A stretch of 53,488 nucleotides of DNA, from NCBI GenBank assembly GCA_023395465.1, contig JAEWZE010000042.1:1-53488 (forward strand), in the 5' to 3' direction. The stretch's first letter is position 1; every line of letters begins with the position of its first letter. Shown here in pieces: positions 1-8,418 of the stretch. The DNA is from Pseudomonadota bacterium. Its GTDB lineage: Bacteria > Pseudomonadota > Gammaproteobacteria > Xanthomonadales > Xanthomonadaceae. A model generated the notes under the pieces. That model was not told the origin of the DNA, made no database searches, and worked only from the letters and a program-made list of their open reading frames with translations. Made by a program: the position numbers and the translations under genes.

Positions 1-948
1 GCCGGACGCGGCCACGTGCTTGCCGGCGGCAGCGAGCCGCTCGCGCACAGCGACCAGTTCGTGGCCGACGTGCTGTGGTTCGATGAGGCGCCGCTGCTGC
101 CGGGACGCCGTTACCAGCTCAAGCTCGGCCCGCGCACGGTGGGCGCGCGGATCAGCGAGCTGAAGTTCCGGCACGATCCGGAAAGCCTGCAGCCGCTGGC
201 GGCCAAGCGCCTGGAGTTCAACGAGATCGGCGAGCTGGTGCTGTCGCTGGATGCGGTGGTGGCGTTCGCGCCCTATGCCGAAAGTGCGGCGCTGGGCGGC
301 TTCATCCTGGTCGATCCGATCAGTCGCGCCACGGTCGGCGCCGGCATGATCCGCCACGGCCTGCGCCGTGCCGACAACATCCACTGGCAGGCGCTGGACG
401 TGGATCGCAAGGCGCGCGCCGCGATCAAGGGCCAGCAGCCGCGCTGCGTCTGGTTCACCGGCCTGTCGGGCGCGGGCAAGTCGACCATCGCCAACCTGGT
501 CGAACGCGGCCTGCTGGCGCGCGGCCTGCACACCTACCTGCTCGACGGCGACAACGTCCGCCATGGCCTCAACCGCGACCTCGGCTTCACCGACGAAGAC
601 CGCGTCGAGAACCAGCGCCGGGTGGCCGAGGTGGCGAAGCTGATGACCGAGGCGGGCCTGATCGTGCTGGTCAGCTTCATCTCCCCGTTCCGCGCCGAAC
701 GCGCCGCGGCGCGCGCGCTGTTCGCGCCAGGCGATTTCCTCGAGGTCTTCGTCGATACCCCGCTGGCCGAGGCCGAGCGGCGCGACGTCAAGGGTCTCTA
801 CGCCAAGGCGCGTCGCGGCGAGCTGCCCAACTTCACCGGCATCGACTCACCCTACGAGCCGCCGGAGGATCCGGAACTGGTCCTGGACACGCAGTCGGCC
901 GAGCCGGCTGCGCTGGCGGAACAGGTGATCGCGCGCCTGCTGGACTGA
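1..948 (+). CDS. cysNC: Bifunctional sulfate adenylyltransferase subunit 1 / adenylylsulfate kinase, 3' part
   Basis: The gene is cut by the left edge; frame 1 is open from base 1. The first ~130 residues match the beta-barrel end of the EF-Tu-like CysN GTPase. The last ~190 residues are a complete APS kinase (CysC): P-loop GLSGAGKST, then DGDNVRHGLNRDLGF, a VSFISPFRAER stretch, and FVDTPLAEAERRDVKGLY. CysN with CysD makes adenylyl sulfate from ATP and sulfate in the cytoplasm, and CysC phosphorylates it to PAPS for assimilatory sulfate reduction. The CysN-CysC fusion is usual in xanthomonads. cysD is expected upstream, outside the window. The downstream neighbour is convergent. Confidence 0.95.
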   Translation, partial: AGRGHVLAGGSEPLAHSDQFVADVLWFDEAPLLPGRRYQLKLGPRTVGARISELKFRHDPESLQPLAAKRLEFNEIGELVLSLDAVVAFAPYAESAALGGFILVDPISRATVGAGMIRHGLRRADNIHWQALDVDRKARAAIKGQQPRCVWFTGLSGAGKSTIANLVERGLLARGLHTYLLDGDNVRHGLNRDLGFTDEDRVENQRRVAEVAKLMTEAGLIVLVSFISPFRAERAAARALFAPGDFLEVFVDTPLAEAERRDVKGLYAKARRGELPNFTGIDSPYEPPEDPELVLDTQSAEPAALAEQVIARLLD

Positions 949-1067
949 CCGCTCCGCGACGCCCGGCGCGTGTCCCGGGCGCGGCCGACGTCGCAGTCGC
1001 CGCCGACAGGGACTTGCGACGCTGCGCGATCGCGCCGGATGCCCGGCCATGATCGGAGCGCGCCGCC

Positions 1068-1334
1068 TCAACGCCTGCGGAGCATTCCCACCACGAGCAG
1101 GATCACGATCGCGCCGACCAGCGAGGCCAGGAAGCCCACCTTCTCGCCCGCGCCGTACCAGCCCATGGTGCGGCCGAACCAGCCGGCCAGCAGGGCGCCG
1201 CCGATGCCCAGCAGCGTGGTCAGAATCAGTCCCATCCGGTCGCGGCCGGGCTTGAGCAGGCGCGCGAGCACGCCGACCACCAGGCCGACCACGATGATCC
1301 ACAGCCAGCTGCTGCCGCCGAACATGCCTTCCAT
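1068..1334 (-). CDS. GlsB/YeaQ/YmgE family small membrane protein
   Basis: An 88-residue protein that is almost entirely membrane-embedded: three hydrophobic segments, with a conserved loop LLKPGRDRMGLILTTLLGI and a short RRR tail at the cytosolic end. This is the layout of the transglycosylase-associated (YeaQ/YmgE/GlsB) family, which responds to general stress; its biochemical role is not established. I chose the ATG at 1334 because AGGGG sits just upstream. A second ATG three codons in (1325) is possible. The reading frame extends further upstream, but that extension is low-complexity Arg/Ala and not membrane-like. Confidence 0.8.
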   Translation of the reverse strand: MEGMFGGSSWLWIIVVGLVVGVLARLLKPGRDRMGLILTTLLGIGGALLAGWFGRTMGWYGAGEKVGFLASLVGAIVILLVVGMLRRR

Positions 1335-1413
1335 TCGTTTCCCCTGTCGTTGTCGATGACGCAAGGCTGGCAGGACCGGCGCGGCCGCGCCAGTCCTGCC
1401 GCACGCGCTTTTT

Positions 1414-2907
1414 TCAGCAGCAGCCGTGGTCGCCGTGGCGGGCGCCGCTGTCGGGCGCGACCGCCGCACCGCTCGTCTCGCCGCGCTGGCTGGCCAGGTG
1501 GTGCTCGGCGATCACGCGCGCCACCGATGCGGTGACCTTCTTGCCCATCGGGATGTGCAGGAACTCGTTCGGTCCGTGCGCATTGGAGTGCGGCCCGAGC
1601 ACGCCGGTGATCATGAACTGCGCGCCGGGGAACTTCTCGCCCAGCATGCCCATGAAGGGAATCGAGCCGCCTTCACCCATGTACATCGCCGGCTGACCGA
1701 AGAACTCCTGGCTGGCCGCGTCGATCGCGCGCTCCAGCCACGCCGACTGTGCCGGCGCGTTCCAGCCGGTGGCGGCCTTTTCCAGCGCCAGCGTGACCTG
1801 CGCGCCATCGGGCGGATCGCGCAGCAGCTCGGCCTGCAGCAGTTCGCCGGCACGTTTGCCGTCGACGGTAGGCGGCAGGCGCAGCGACAGCTTGACCGCG
1901 GTGTGCGGGCGCAACACGTTACCGGCCGAATCCAGCGAAGGGATGCCGCCGACGCCGGTGACCGACAGGGCCGGGCGCCAGGTGCGGTTGAGCACCAGCT
2001 CGGCGAGATCATCGGCCATCGGGCGCAGGCCCGGCACCAGCGGGAACTTGTCGTAGATGGCCGTATCCAGCACCTCGGCCGCGCGGCGGGCCTGCTCCAG
2101 GCGCTCATCGGGGACCTGCGCATGCAGCCCTTCGAGCAGGATGCGCCCGGTCTTCTCGTCCTCGATGCGTGAGAGCAGCTGGCGCAGCAGGCGGAAGCTC
2201 GAGGCCACCACGCCCGAGGCATCGCCCGAGTGCACGCCTTCCTCCAGCACCTTTACCGTGAGGTTGCCGCCGGCCAGGCCGCGCAGCGAGGTGGTGCACC
2301 ACAGCTGGTCGTAGTTGCCGCAGCCCGAATCCAGGCACACCACCAGCGACGGTTTGCCGATGCGGTCGGCCAGGTGGTCGACGTAGGCCGGCAGGTCGTA
2401 GCTGCCCGACTCCTCGCAGGCCTCGATCAGCACCACGCAGCGCGCGTGCGGCACCTGCTGCTCGTGCAGGGCCAGGATCGCGGCCAGCGAGCCGTAGATC
2501 GCATAGCCGTCGTCCGCGCCGCCGCGGCCGTACAGGCGCTCGCCGCGCAGCACCGGTTTCCAGGGGCCGAGGTCGTCGTCCCAGCCGGTCATTTCCGGCT
2601 GCTTGTCGAGATGGCCGTAAAGCAGCACGCAGTCGTCGTCGCTGCCGCCGTGCGCGGCCGGGATCTCGATGTAGATCAGGGGGGTGCGGCCTTCCAGCTG
2701 CACCACCTCCACCTGCATGCCGGGGATCGGCTGCGCGCGCGCCCAGGATTCCATCAGCTTCACGGCGTCGGCCATGTAGCCGTTCTTCACCCAGTCGGCG
2801 TCGAACATCGGCGACTTGTTGGGGATGCGGATGTATTCGACGAGCTGGGGAACGATCTCGTCGTCCCACTTGGCGCCGACGTAGCGGTCGATCTTGCTGG
2901 CGTCCAT
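1414..2907 (-). CDS. M20 family metallopeptidase (dipeptidase)
   Basis: A 497-residue M20/M28-type di-zinc peptidase. The metal ligands are visible in order: LLYGHLDKQPE (His, Asp), GRGGADDGYA (bridging Asp), EACEESGSYD (catalytic and metal Glu), CLDSGCGNYD (Asp) and GPHSNAHGPNEF (His). A lid domain insertion begins around HSGDASG. The length fits the cytosolic dipeptidase branch (CNDP/DUG1-like), which splits short peptides. The start MDASKIDRY was chosen because the upstream in-frame sequence is Arg/Gly-rich and covers the divergent promoter region. The C-terminus is unusual, ending ARHGDHGCC. No signal peptide is seen. Confidence 0.9.
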   Translation of the reverse strand: MDASKIDRYVGAKWDDEIVPQLVEYIRIPNKSPMFDADWVKNGYMADAVKLMESWARAQPIPGMQVEVVQLEGRTPLIYIEIPAAHGGSDDDCVLLYGHLDKQPEMTGWDDDLGPWKPVLRGERLYGRGGADDGYAIYGSLAAILALHEQQVPHARCVVLIEACEESGSYDLPAYVDHLADRIGKPSLVVCLDSGCGNYDQLWCTTSLRGLAGGNLTVKVLEEGVHSGDASGVVASSFRLLRQLLSRIEDEKTGRILLEGLHAQVPDERLEQARRAAEVLDTAIYDKFPLVPGLRPMADDLAELVLNRTWRPALSVTGVGGIPSLDSAGNVLRPHTAVKLSLRLPPTVDGKRAGELLQAELLRDPPDGAQVTLALEKAATGWNAPAQSAWLERAIDAASQEFFGQPAMYMGEGGSIPFMGMLGEKFPGAQFMITGVLGPHSNAHGPNEFLHIPMGKKVTASVARVIAEHHLASQRGETSGAAVAPDSGARHGDHGCC

Positions 2908-3107
2908 CGTGCGTGTCCGGTGCGGAAAATTCGATTCTATCGCGCGCGGCGTGTAGGGGTTTTCCGACGCGGCACCGCGGCGTAGCCCTGCGCCGCGGCG
3001 GCGGCTGCGGCGATGCCCTGCGGCGCGACGACGCGCAACACTGCGATTGCCGGCTGCGAGGAACGCGCCGGGGGCAAGGAAACCCACTTCAACATCAGGA
3101 GATCGAC

Positions 3108-3443
3108 ATGAACAAGATCAAGGCCCTGCTTTCGACGCTGGCGCTGTCGCTGCTGCTGGCGGGCAGCGCGCTGGCCACCGAGAAGGTCAACATCAATACC
3201 GCCGACGCGGCCACGCTCGATCGCGTGCTGCACAACGTCGGCGCGGCCAAGGCCGAGGCGATCGTCGCCCACCGCAAGGCCAACGGGCCGTTCCAGAGTC
3301 CCGAGCAGCTGGCCCAGGTGAAGGGCATCGGCCTGCGCACGGTCGAGCAGAACCGCGATCGCATCGTCGTCTCCGCACCGCGCGCGGCCAAGCCGGCCGG
3401 CGCCGGCGCCGCCGCGGGCCGGACCGCCGCGCAGACCCGCTGA
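3108..3443 (+). CDS. ComEA-like helix-hairpin-helix DNA-binding protein
   Basis: A 111-residue protein with an N-terminal signal peptide (about 1-23, ending SALA) followed by a ComEA-type HhH domain starting VNINTADAATL, with the second hairpin at LAQVKGIGLRTVEQNR. This family binds double-stranded DNA in the periplasm during natural transformation, although small single-domain versions are not always tied to competence. A low-complexity Ala/Gly/Arg tail follows. AGGAG is well placed before the ATG. No other competence gene lies nearby. Confidence 0.88.
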   Translation: MNKIKALLSTLALSLLLAGSALATEKVNINTADAATLDRVLHNVGAAKAEAIVAHRKANGPFQSPEQLAQVKGIGLRTVEQNRDRIVVSAPRAAKPAGAGAAAGRTAAQTR

Positions 3444-3452
3444 CCCCAGTCT

Positions 3453-3478
3453 GCTGGCGCGCAGGGACGCGCGCCAGC
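3453..3478 (+). terminator. GC-rich hairpin downstream of the comEA-like gene
   Basis: A perfect 10-bp stem (3453-3462 with 3469-3478) and a 6-base AGGGAC loop, 9 bases after the stop codon. No T-run follows, so it would be a weak intrinsic terminator, a Rho-linked pause or an mRNA 3'-end stabiliser. Confidence 0.4.
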
Positions 3479-3689
3479 GACGGGAGCAGGGATGCTCCGG
3501 GGACCGGCCGGAGGCCGCCACAGGGACGTACCCGCCGCCCGTTCCGCGCCAGGATGGCCCGGGCGGGCGGCCTTTCGCCGTCTGCATCGCGCGTCGCGCT
3601 TGGAGTCCGGCGCTGCCCGCCTCGATCCAGCGGATGATGCAGGGCTGGACGCAGCAGCGGCTGCGCGAGACCCGATCTACACTGGCCGC

Positions 3690-4274
3690 ATGCAGTCCTC
3701 GCGCGTGATTCCCGCCAACGAGTACCGGCGCCTGCGCTGGGCCAACCAGGCCGGCTGGACCCGCGAGATCCATGCCGATCCCGGGACCGGCCACTGGACC
3801 TGGCGCATCTCGATCGCCGAACTCGACCGCGCCTCGCCGTTCTCGCCATTGCCCGGGGTCGAACGGGAACTGGTGCTGCTGCGCGGCGAAGGCCTGCGCC
3901 TGCGTTTCGCGGAGGACGCCTTGGTCGAACTGCATCCGCCGCACGGCCGGCTGCGTTTCGACGGCGGGTGCGTGCTGGTGGGCGAGCCGGAGGGCCGCTG
4001 CGAGGTGTTCAACCTGATGTGGCGGCGCGATGCGGCCGAAGCGCAGCTCTGGCATCGCCCGCTCACCGGCGCGATGGTGGTCTTCGTCGAGCCCGGCTCG
4101 ACCTGGATCGTGCACCTGCTCGGCGGCCACGCGCGCATTGGCGCCGACGCGGCCTTGCCGGCGCTGGCGGCGGGCGATACCGCGCTGCTGCGCGCGCAGG
4201 ACCAGCGCGCGCGATACGTGGTCGATGGCGGCGGCGAAGTGCTGCTGGCGCGGATCGACGACGCCGCGCGCTGA
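3690..4274 (+). CDS. HutD family (cupin-like) protein
   Basis: A 194-residue protein of HutD size. It shows the usual N-terminal pattern: an I.A..Y....W.N..G.TREI stretch, then WRISIAELDRASPFSPLPGVER and the strand-rich half with LMWRRD. HutD proteins are bicupins often linked to histidine utilisation and may bind formylglutamate or limit Hut flux; the exact role is unsettled. No hut genes are in the window, so here it stands alone. The ATG at 3690 is chosen because homology begins there; there is no strong Shine-Dalgarno. Confidence 0.8.
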   Translation: MQSSRVIPANEYRRLRWANQAGWTREIHADPGTGHWTWRISIAELDRASPFSPLPGVERELVLLRGEGLRLRFAEDALVELHPPHGRLRFDGGCVLVGEPEGRCEVFNLMWRRDAAEAQLWHRPLTGAMVVFVEPGSTWIVHLLGGHARIGADAALPALAAGDTALLRAQDQRARYVVDGGGEVLLARIDDAAR

Positions 4275-4316
4275 AGCCGCGACCGGGACGCGTGGTGCGG
4301 GTCGCGGCAGCCGCGA

Positions 4317-5951
4317 TCAGTAGACGTCGCGCCGATAGCGCCCCTGCGCGCGCAGCTGCTCCAGCGGGCCGTCCCCGAGTGTTTCGCGCAGCACCGCGTC
4401 CACGCCGGGCGCCATGCCCTCAAGGCTGCCGCAGACGTAGATGTTGGCGCCTGCGGCGATCCACTCGCGCAGCGTCGGTGCTGCCGCGCGCAGCGCGTCC
4501 TGCACGTAGCGCGGGCCGCCCGGGTCGCGGGAGAACACCGCGTCCAGGCGCTCCAGCACGCCCGATGCACGCCAGCGCTGGAGATCGGCATCGAAGAATG
4601 CATCGCGGGCCTGTTCGCGCTCGCCGAACAGCAGCCAGTTGCGGCGCGCACCGGCGCGCTCGCGTGCCTTCAGCAGTGCGCGCAGGCCGGCGATGCCGGT
4701 GCCGTTGCCGATCAGCAGCAGCGGGCGCGGGTCGGCCGGCGGATGGAAGTTGGGGTTGCTGCGGATGCGCAGGTCGACGGGCGCGCCGGGAAGGGCATGC
4801 AGGCACAGCCAACCGCTGCCCAGGCCCGGCCGGCCGTCGTCGCGCCGCATCTGCCGCACCAGCAGCTCCAGCGCGCCGTCTCCGGGCAGCGAGGCGATCG
4901 AGTATTCGCGGTGCGGCAGCGGCTGCAGCGCATCGGCCAGCGCCTGCGGGTTGGCGTAACGTCCGCCAGCCTCGGGCAGGCGCGATCGCGACAGCGCCTC
5001 GCGCAGCGGCGTCGCCTCGCCCCGCACGAGCACCGTGGCCGCCCCGTCCAGGCCGCGTGCGGCGAGCCACTGCTCCACTTCGGCCGGCGGATTGCGCGGG
5101 CCGACCTCGGCGATGTCGCCGGCCTGCCACGACGGCGTCCCGCCGGCGGGCGGATGCAGGGCGAGGTGGAACGCCGGGCCGCCGCGGCTGCCCGGGTTCA
5201 GCATGCGCCGCGACGCCAGGGTCCACGATTCGTAACGCGGCGGCGTCCAGTCCGGCATCGCGTCGGCGCCTGCAGCCTGGGCGAGGTGGTGCTGCCAGTG
5301 GCGCAGCGCGCCGGGATCGCCGTTGTCGACCTCGGTCAGGTCGAAGAGTGCGCGCGCGCCGCACTGCCGCAGCCACTGTTCGAGCTGGTGGCCGAAGGCG
5401 CAGAAGTGCGCGTAGCCGCGGTCGCCCAGCGCCAGCACCGCGTACTGCAGCGTGCCGAGTGCCGCGGGCCGCGCCATTGCCGCGCGCACGAAGGGCAGGG
5501 CGGGATCGGGCGGATCGCCTTCGCCGGTGGTGCTGACGACGAACAGAGCGCGGCCGGTGCGTGCCAGCACCGCGGCCTCGACCGACGCGAGCGGCAGCAG
5601 CGCGACCTGCAGGCCGGTCGCGCGCAGCGACGCGGCCGTCTGCGCGGCCAGCGCGGCGGCGAATCCGGTCTGGCTGGCGTGCACGACCAGCCAGGGCAGC
5701 GCCGCGTCGTGGTCGAGGGTCTCGACGGCCATCGGCCGTGCGCGACGCAACAGCCATGCGCTCGCGCCGAGATAGGCCGCGACCCAGCCTGCGGCCAGCC
5801 ACCACTGCCGCGGCCGCGGCGACGCTGGCCACCAGTCGGCGTCGTGCAGCGGCAACAGCGCCAGCGCCGCGACCAGGAGCAGGGCCAGCGCCGCGACGTT
5901 GCCCAGCAGCGCCCGCCAGCGCGGCGGCGGGTTGGCGGCAGCGGCGTTCAT
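4317..5951 (-). CDS. Membrane-anchored NADPH flavoreductase (flavodoxin + FAD/NADPH domains, CysJ-like)
   Basis: 544 residues. Two N-terminal membrane helices (about 14-34 and 49-68) precede a flavodoxin domain with FMN motifs SQTG (93-96), STTGEGDPPD (140-149) and ALGDRGYAHFCAFG (174-187). A ferredoxin-reductase part follows: REYS (348-351) for FAD, GNGTGIAG (415-422) and CGS (507-509) for NADPH, ending RYRRDVY as in CysJ. It should pass electrons NADPH to FAD to FMN on the cytosolic face. The name sulfite reductase would mislead, because no CysI haemoprotein is present. Its start overlaps the apbE stop (ATGA), so it is the last gene of the PepSY-DUF2271-DUF4198-apbE operon. The likely acceptor is the PepSY membrane protein (inference). 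Confidence 0.9.
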   Translation of the reverse strand: MNAAAANPPPRWRALLGNVAALALLLVAALALLPLHDADWWPASPRPRQWWLAAGWVAAYLGASAWLLRRARPMAVETLDHDAALPWLVVHASQTGFAAALAAQTAASLRATGLQVALLPLASVEAAVLARTGRALFVVSTTGEGDPPDPALPFVRAAMARPAALGTLQYAVLALGDRGYAHFCAFGHQLEQWLRQCGARALFDLTEVDNGDPGALRHWQHHLAQAAGADAMPDWTPPRYESWTLASRRMLNPGSRGGPAFHLALHPPAGGTPSWQAGDIAEVGPRNPPAEVEQWLAARGLDGAATVLVRGEATPLREALSRSRLPEAGGRYANPQALADALQPLPHREYSIASLPGDGALELLVRQMRRDDGRPGLGSGWLCLHALPGAPVDLRIRSNPNFHPPADPRPLLLIGNGTGIAGLRALLKARERAGARRNWLLFGEREQARDAFFDADLQRWRASGVLERLDAVFSRDPGGPRYVQDALRAAAPTLREWIAAGANIYVCGSLEGMAPGVDAVLRETLGDGPLEQLRAQGRYRRDVY

Positions 5952-6919
5952 TGCAGCAGGCAGGCTTCAAATGCGGGAGTCAGGCGCGGCGGCGCAGCGG
6001 CATCCGACGGCAGCAGCCGCGCGGCCAGTCCATGCGCGCTGGCGAAGGCGTGGCCGCCCTCCAGGCCGAGCACCGTCAGGGCGGTCGACCAGGCGTCGGC
6101 CTGCATCGCGCTGGCGGCGAGCACGCTCACCGCCGCCGGCGCGTCGACCACCGGCGCGCCGCTGCGCGGATCGAGGGTGTGCGACAGTTCGCGGCCGCCG
6201 GCCTCGAACCGCTGCCAGCGCGGACCCGAGGTCGCGATCGCCGCATCCTCGAGTACCACCACGCAGGGCGCTCCCTGTTCGGGGCCGTCGCTGTCGACCA
6301 GCACGCGCCAGGGCGTGCCGTCGGGCTTGCGGCCATGGCCGCGCAGCTCGCCGCCGACGTCGACCAGCGCCGCGGCGATACCGCGCGCCTGCAGCAGCGC
6401 GACCACCTCATCGACGCCGTAACCCTTCGCGATCGCCGACAGGTCCAGCGACAGGCCGCCGGGCTGCAGCAGTTCGCGCGTGTCCGGGCGCAGCTCCAGC
6501 CTGCGCCAGCCGGCGGCGTCACGCGCCTGCGCCAGCACCGCCGGGTCCGGAACCCGGCGCGGACCCGCCTGCGCGCCGAATCCCCAGGCCGCGACCAGGC
6601 CGCCGATCGCCGGATCGAAGGCACCGTCGCTGGCCTGCGCCACCTGCAGCGCGCACGCCATCACCCGGAAGAAGTCGTCGGGCAGCGCATGCCAGCTGCC
6701 GGCGGGCGCGCGGTTGAACCGGGCCAGGTCCGAGTCCGGCTCCCAGGTGCTCATCTGCGCCACGATCGCGTCCAGCCGCGTCTGCACCTGTCCGTGCAGC
6801 GCATCCAGCGGCTGGCTGCGCGGCGCACACAGGTCCACGCGCCAGCGCGTGCCCATGGTGGCGCCATACAGCGTGTGCACGGCGGCGGGATCGGCGGCGG
6901 AAGTCGCGTCGCCGGTCAT
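5948..6919 (-). CDS. apbE: FAD:protein FMN transferase (ApbE family)
   Basis: 323 residues with the ApbE signature blocks in order: YGATMGTRW near the N-terminus, LDLSAIAKGYGVD (158-170), ALVDVGGELRGHG (184-196), SHTLDPRSG (246-254) and ADAWSTA (274-280), which contains the metal-ligand Asp/Thr pair. ApbE moves FMN from FAD onto a Thr/Ser in target proteins. A candidate target, DUF2271, lies two genes upstream. Unlike most periplasmic ApbE proteins, this start (ATG 6919) gives no signal peptide or lipobox, and the frame upstream runs inside the DUF4198 gene. The stop overlaps the next start by 4 bp, which suggests translational coupling. Confidence 0.92.
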   Translation of the reverse strand: MTGDATSAADPAAVHTLYGATMGTRWRVDLCAPRSQPLDALHGQVQTRLDAIVAQMSTWEPDSDLARFNRAPAGSWHALPDDFFRVMACALQVAQASDGAFDPAIGGLVAAWGFGAQAGPRRVPDPAVLAQARDAAGWRRLELRPDTRELLQPGGLSLDLSAIAKGYGVDEVVALLQARGIAAALVDVGGELRGHGRKPDGTPWRVLVDSDGPEQGAPCVVVLEDAAIATSGPRWQRFEAGGRELSHTLDPRSGAPVVDAPAAVSVLAASAMQADAWSTALTVLGLEGGHAFASAHGLAARLLPSDAAAPPRLTPAFEACLLQ

Positions 6920-6959
6920 GCCGGTCCCGGCATCGGCCCGGACAGGGCAGCGTCGCGCA

Positions 6960-7841
6960 TTACTGCGGCAGCACTTCCAGCGTGGCCACGTACGACAGGC
7001 GGCGTCGGCTCGCCTGCGGGACCGACGGGCGATCGTCCTGCACTCCGGCTTCGAGCCAGTACATGCCCGGTTCCGGCCAGGTGACGCGGAGCAGGCCTTC
7101 GGCATCCGTGGTGGCGGTGATCTCTTCCTGCGCGTTGCGGTAACGGGTGCCGCCGCGCACGATCTCGAACGCCAGGCCGGCCGCGGGCTTGCCGTCGACC
7201 AGCACGCGGAACGTGGCTTCCTCGCCCGCGAACAGGTCGTTGGGATGGGTCACCGGCGCCAGTTCGATGCCCTGGCCGGTGGCCGCGAGCGCGGTGTCGT
7301 TGGGCGCGCCGTTGGTGACGAAGGTTTCCACCCGGCCCACGGTCTGGGTGACCTCCACGTTCCGCGCGTCCTTCGGCACCTTGGTCGCCAGGTCTTCGGC
7401 GGTCGCGCTGCGCAGGAAGCCGCCGCGCGTGTCGGGGGCCGCGCCCGGGCCGCCGACCGGCTTGCCTTCGGCCTCGGCGCGGGCCTTCGCGGCCAGGCTG
7501 GCGGGCGTGTCCCAGCGTACCGACAGACCGGCGCTGGCGTTGGCGATGCGATAGGTGCCGGTCTGCGCGAGCTGCAGGTCGAAGGTGCTGCGGTACTTGC
7601 CGGTGCTGGCGTTGCTGAGCTCGACCGTGCTGCCGTCGGGCGCGGTGGCGGTCACGTTGTCCAGCCGCATCGGCACGTGGTCGGGGAAGAACAGCTGGTT
7701 GGAGATCGCGCCATCGAAGGTCACCCACACGTCGCCGCCGTTGACCACGGCCTGCGAGGGAATGATCCATTGCTTGTGCGCGGCGGCCGACAGCGGCAGC
7801 AGTGCGGCGACCGCCAGGACGAGCAGGGACGTACGCTTCAT
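6960..7841 (-). CDS. Periplasmic DUF4198 domain protein
   Basis: 293 residues: Sec signal peptide 1-21 (MKRTSLLVLAVAALLPLSAAA) and a mature protein starting HKQWIIPS. A conserved exposed His right after cleavage is typical of DUF4198 proteins, which are often annotated as nickel or cobalt uptake accessory proteins. The rest is beta-rich, with an Ig-like C-terminal part (FEIVRGGTRYRN, TDAEGLLRVTWPEPGMYWLEA). AGGAG precedes the ATG. It sits between DUF2271 and apbE in an operon with close gene spacing. Metal binding or presentation to the redox chain is an inference; no function is proven for the family. Confidence 0.85.
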   Translation of the reverse strand: MKRTSLLVLAVAALLPLSAAAHKQWIIPSQAVVNGGDVWVTFDGAISNQLFFPDHVPMRLDNVTATAPDGSTVELSNASTGKYRSTFDLQLAQTGTYRIANASAGLSVRWDTPASLAAKARAEAEGKPVGGPGAAPDTRGGFLRSATAEDLATKVPKDARNVEVTQTVGRVETFVTNGAPNDTALAATGQGIELAPVTHPNDLFAGEEATFRVLVDGKPAAGLAFEIVRGGTRYRNAQEEITATTDAEGLLRVTWPEPGMYWLEAGVQDDRPSVPQASRRRLSYVATLEVLPQ

Positions 7842-7879
7842 GGAAGGCTCCTTGAACGAAGGGAATGTGCGCGCGGCGC

Positions 7880-8395
7880 TCACGGCGTGAGCCTGAGCGA
7901 GACGGCACCGAGTTCGCTGCTGCCCTGCGCGCGGCCGGACTGCGCGGACTTGACCGGCCAGGTGAAGGGGATCTTGAGCAGCTCGCGGCCGCCGACCTCG
8001 CGCACGGCCTCGACCACCAGGGTGTATTCGCCGGGTGCAAGCTTCGACAGCTCCGGATGCGCATCGTCGAAGCCCAGCTCGTGCGTGCCGGCCGGCCGCG
8101 TCGGGCCGGTGACGCCGTCGACCGGCACCTCGAGCGTGCGCCCGGACTTGCGCCACCACTGGCGCAGGTCGGGCAGCCACTTGGTGCCGTGGCCTTCGCT
8201 GGTGTCCTTGCTCATGTACCAGACCGCGAGGTTGGCCGCGTGCCTGCCGCCGGCCCCTTCGACGAACACCGCCACGTAGGGCCGGTGGTATTCGGCGACC
8301 TTCATCTGCGGGATCTGCACCGAGACGGTGACGTCGGTCGCCTGCGCCGGGAGGGCGAGCAGACTGCCGATGGCGATGCTGAGCTGGATGCGCAT
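7880..8395 (-). CDS. Periplasmic DUF2271 protein, probable flavinylation target
   Basis: 171 residues with a signal peptide (1-19, ending AQA). The mature domain has the DUF2271 pattern VSVQIPQ...YHRPYVAVFVE, W..DLRQWWRKSGR, then DGVTGPT at residues 93-99, followed by PAGTHEL and GEYTLVVEAVREVGG. The DGVTGPT block has the shape of the ApbE FMN-attachment motif (D-x-x-T/S-G-A-T/S), with Pro in place of Ala; Thr99 would be the acceptor. ApbE is encoded two genes downstream. I therefore propose a periplasmic FMN carrier in this electron-transfer chain. The family assignment is strong; flavinylation is inferred. Confidence 0.86.
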   Translation of the reverse strand: MRIQLSIAIGSLLALPAQATDVTVSVQIPQMKVAEYHRPYVAVFVEGAGGRHAANLAVWYMSKDTSEGHGTKWLPDLRQWWRKSGRTLEVPVDGVTGPTRPAGTHELGFDDAHPELSKLAPGEYTLVVEAVREVGGRELLKIPFTWPVKSAQSGRAQGSSELGAVSLRLTP

Positions 8396-8418
8396 GGAGC
8401 GGCCTCCTGGAAGCGGAA

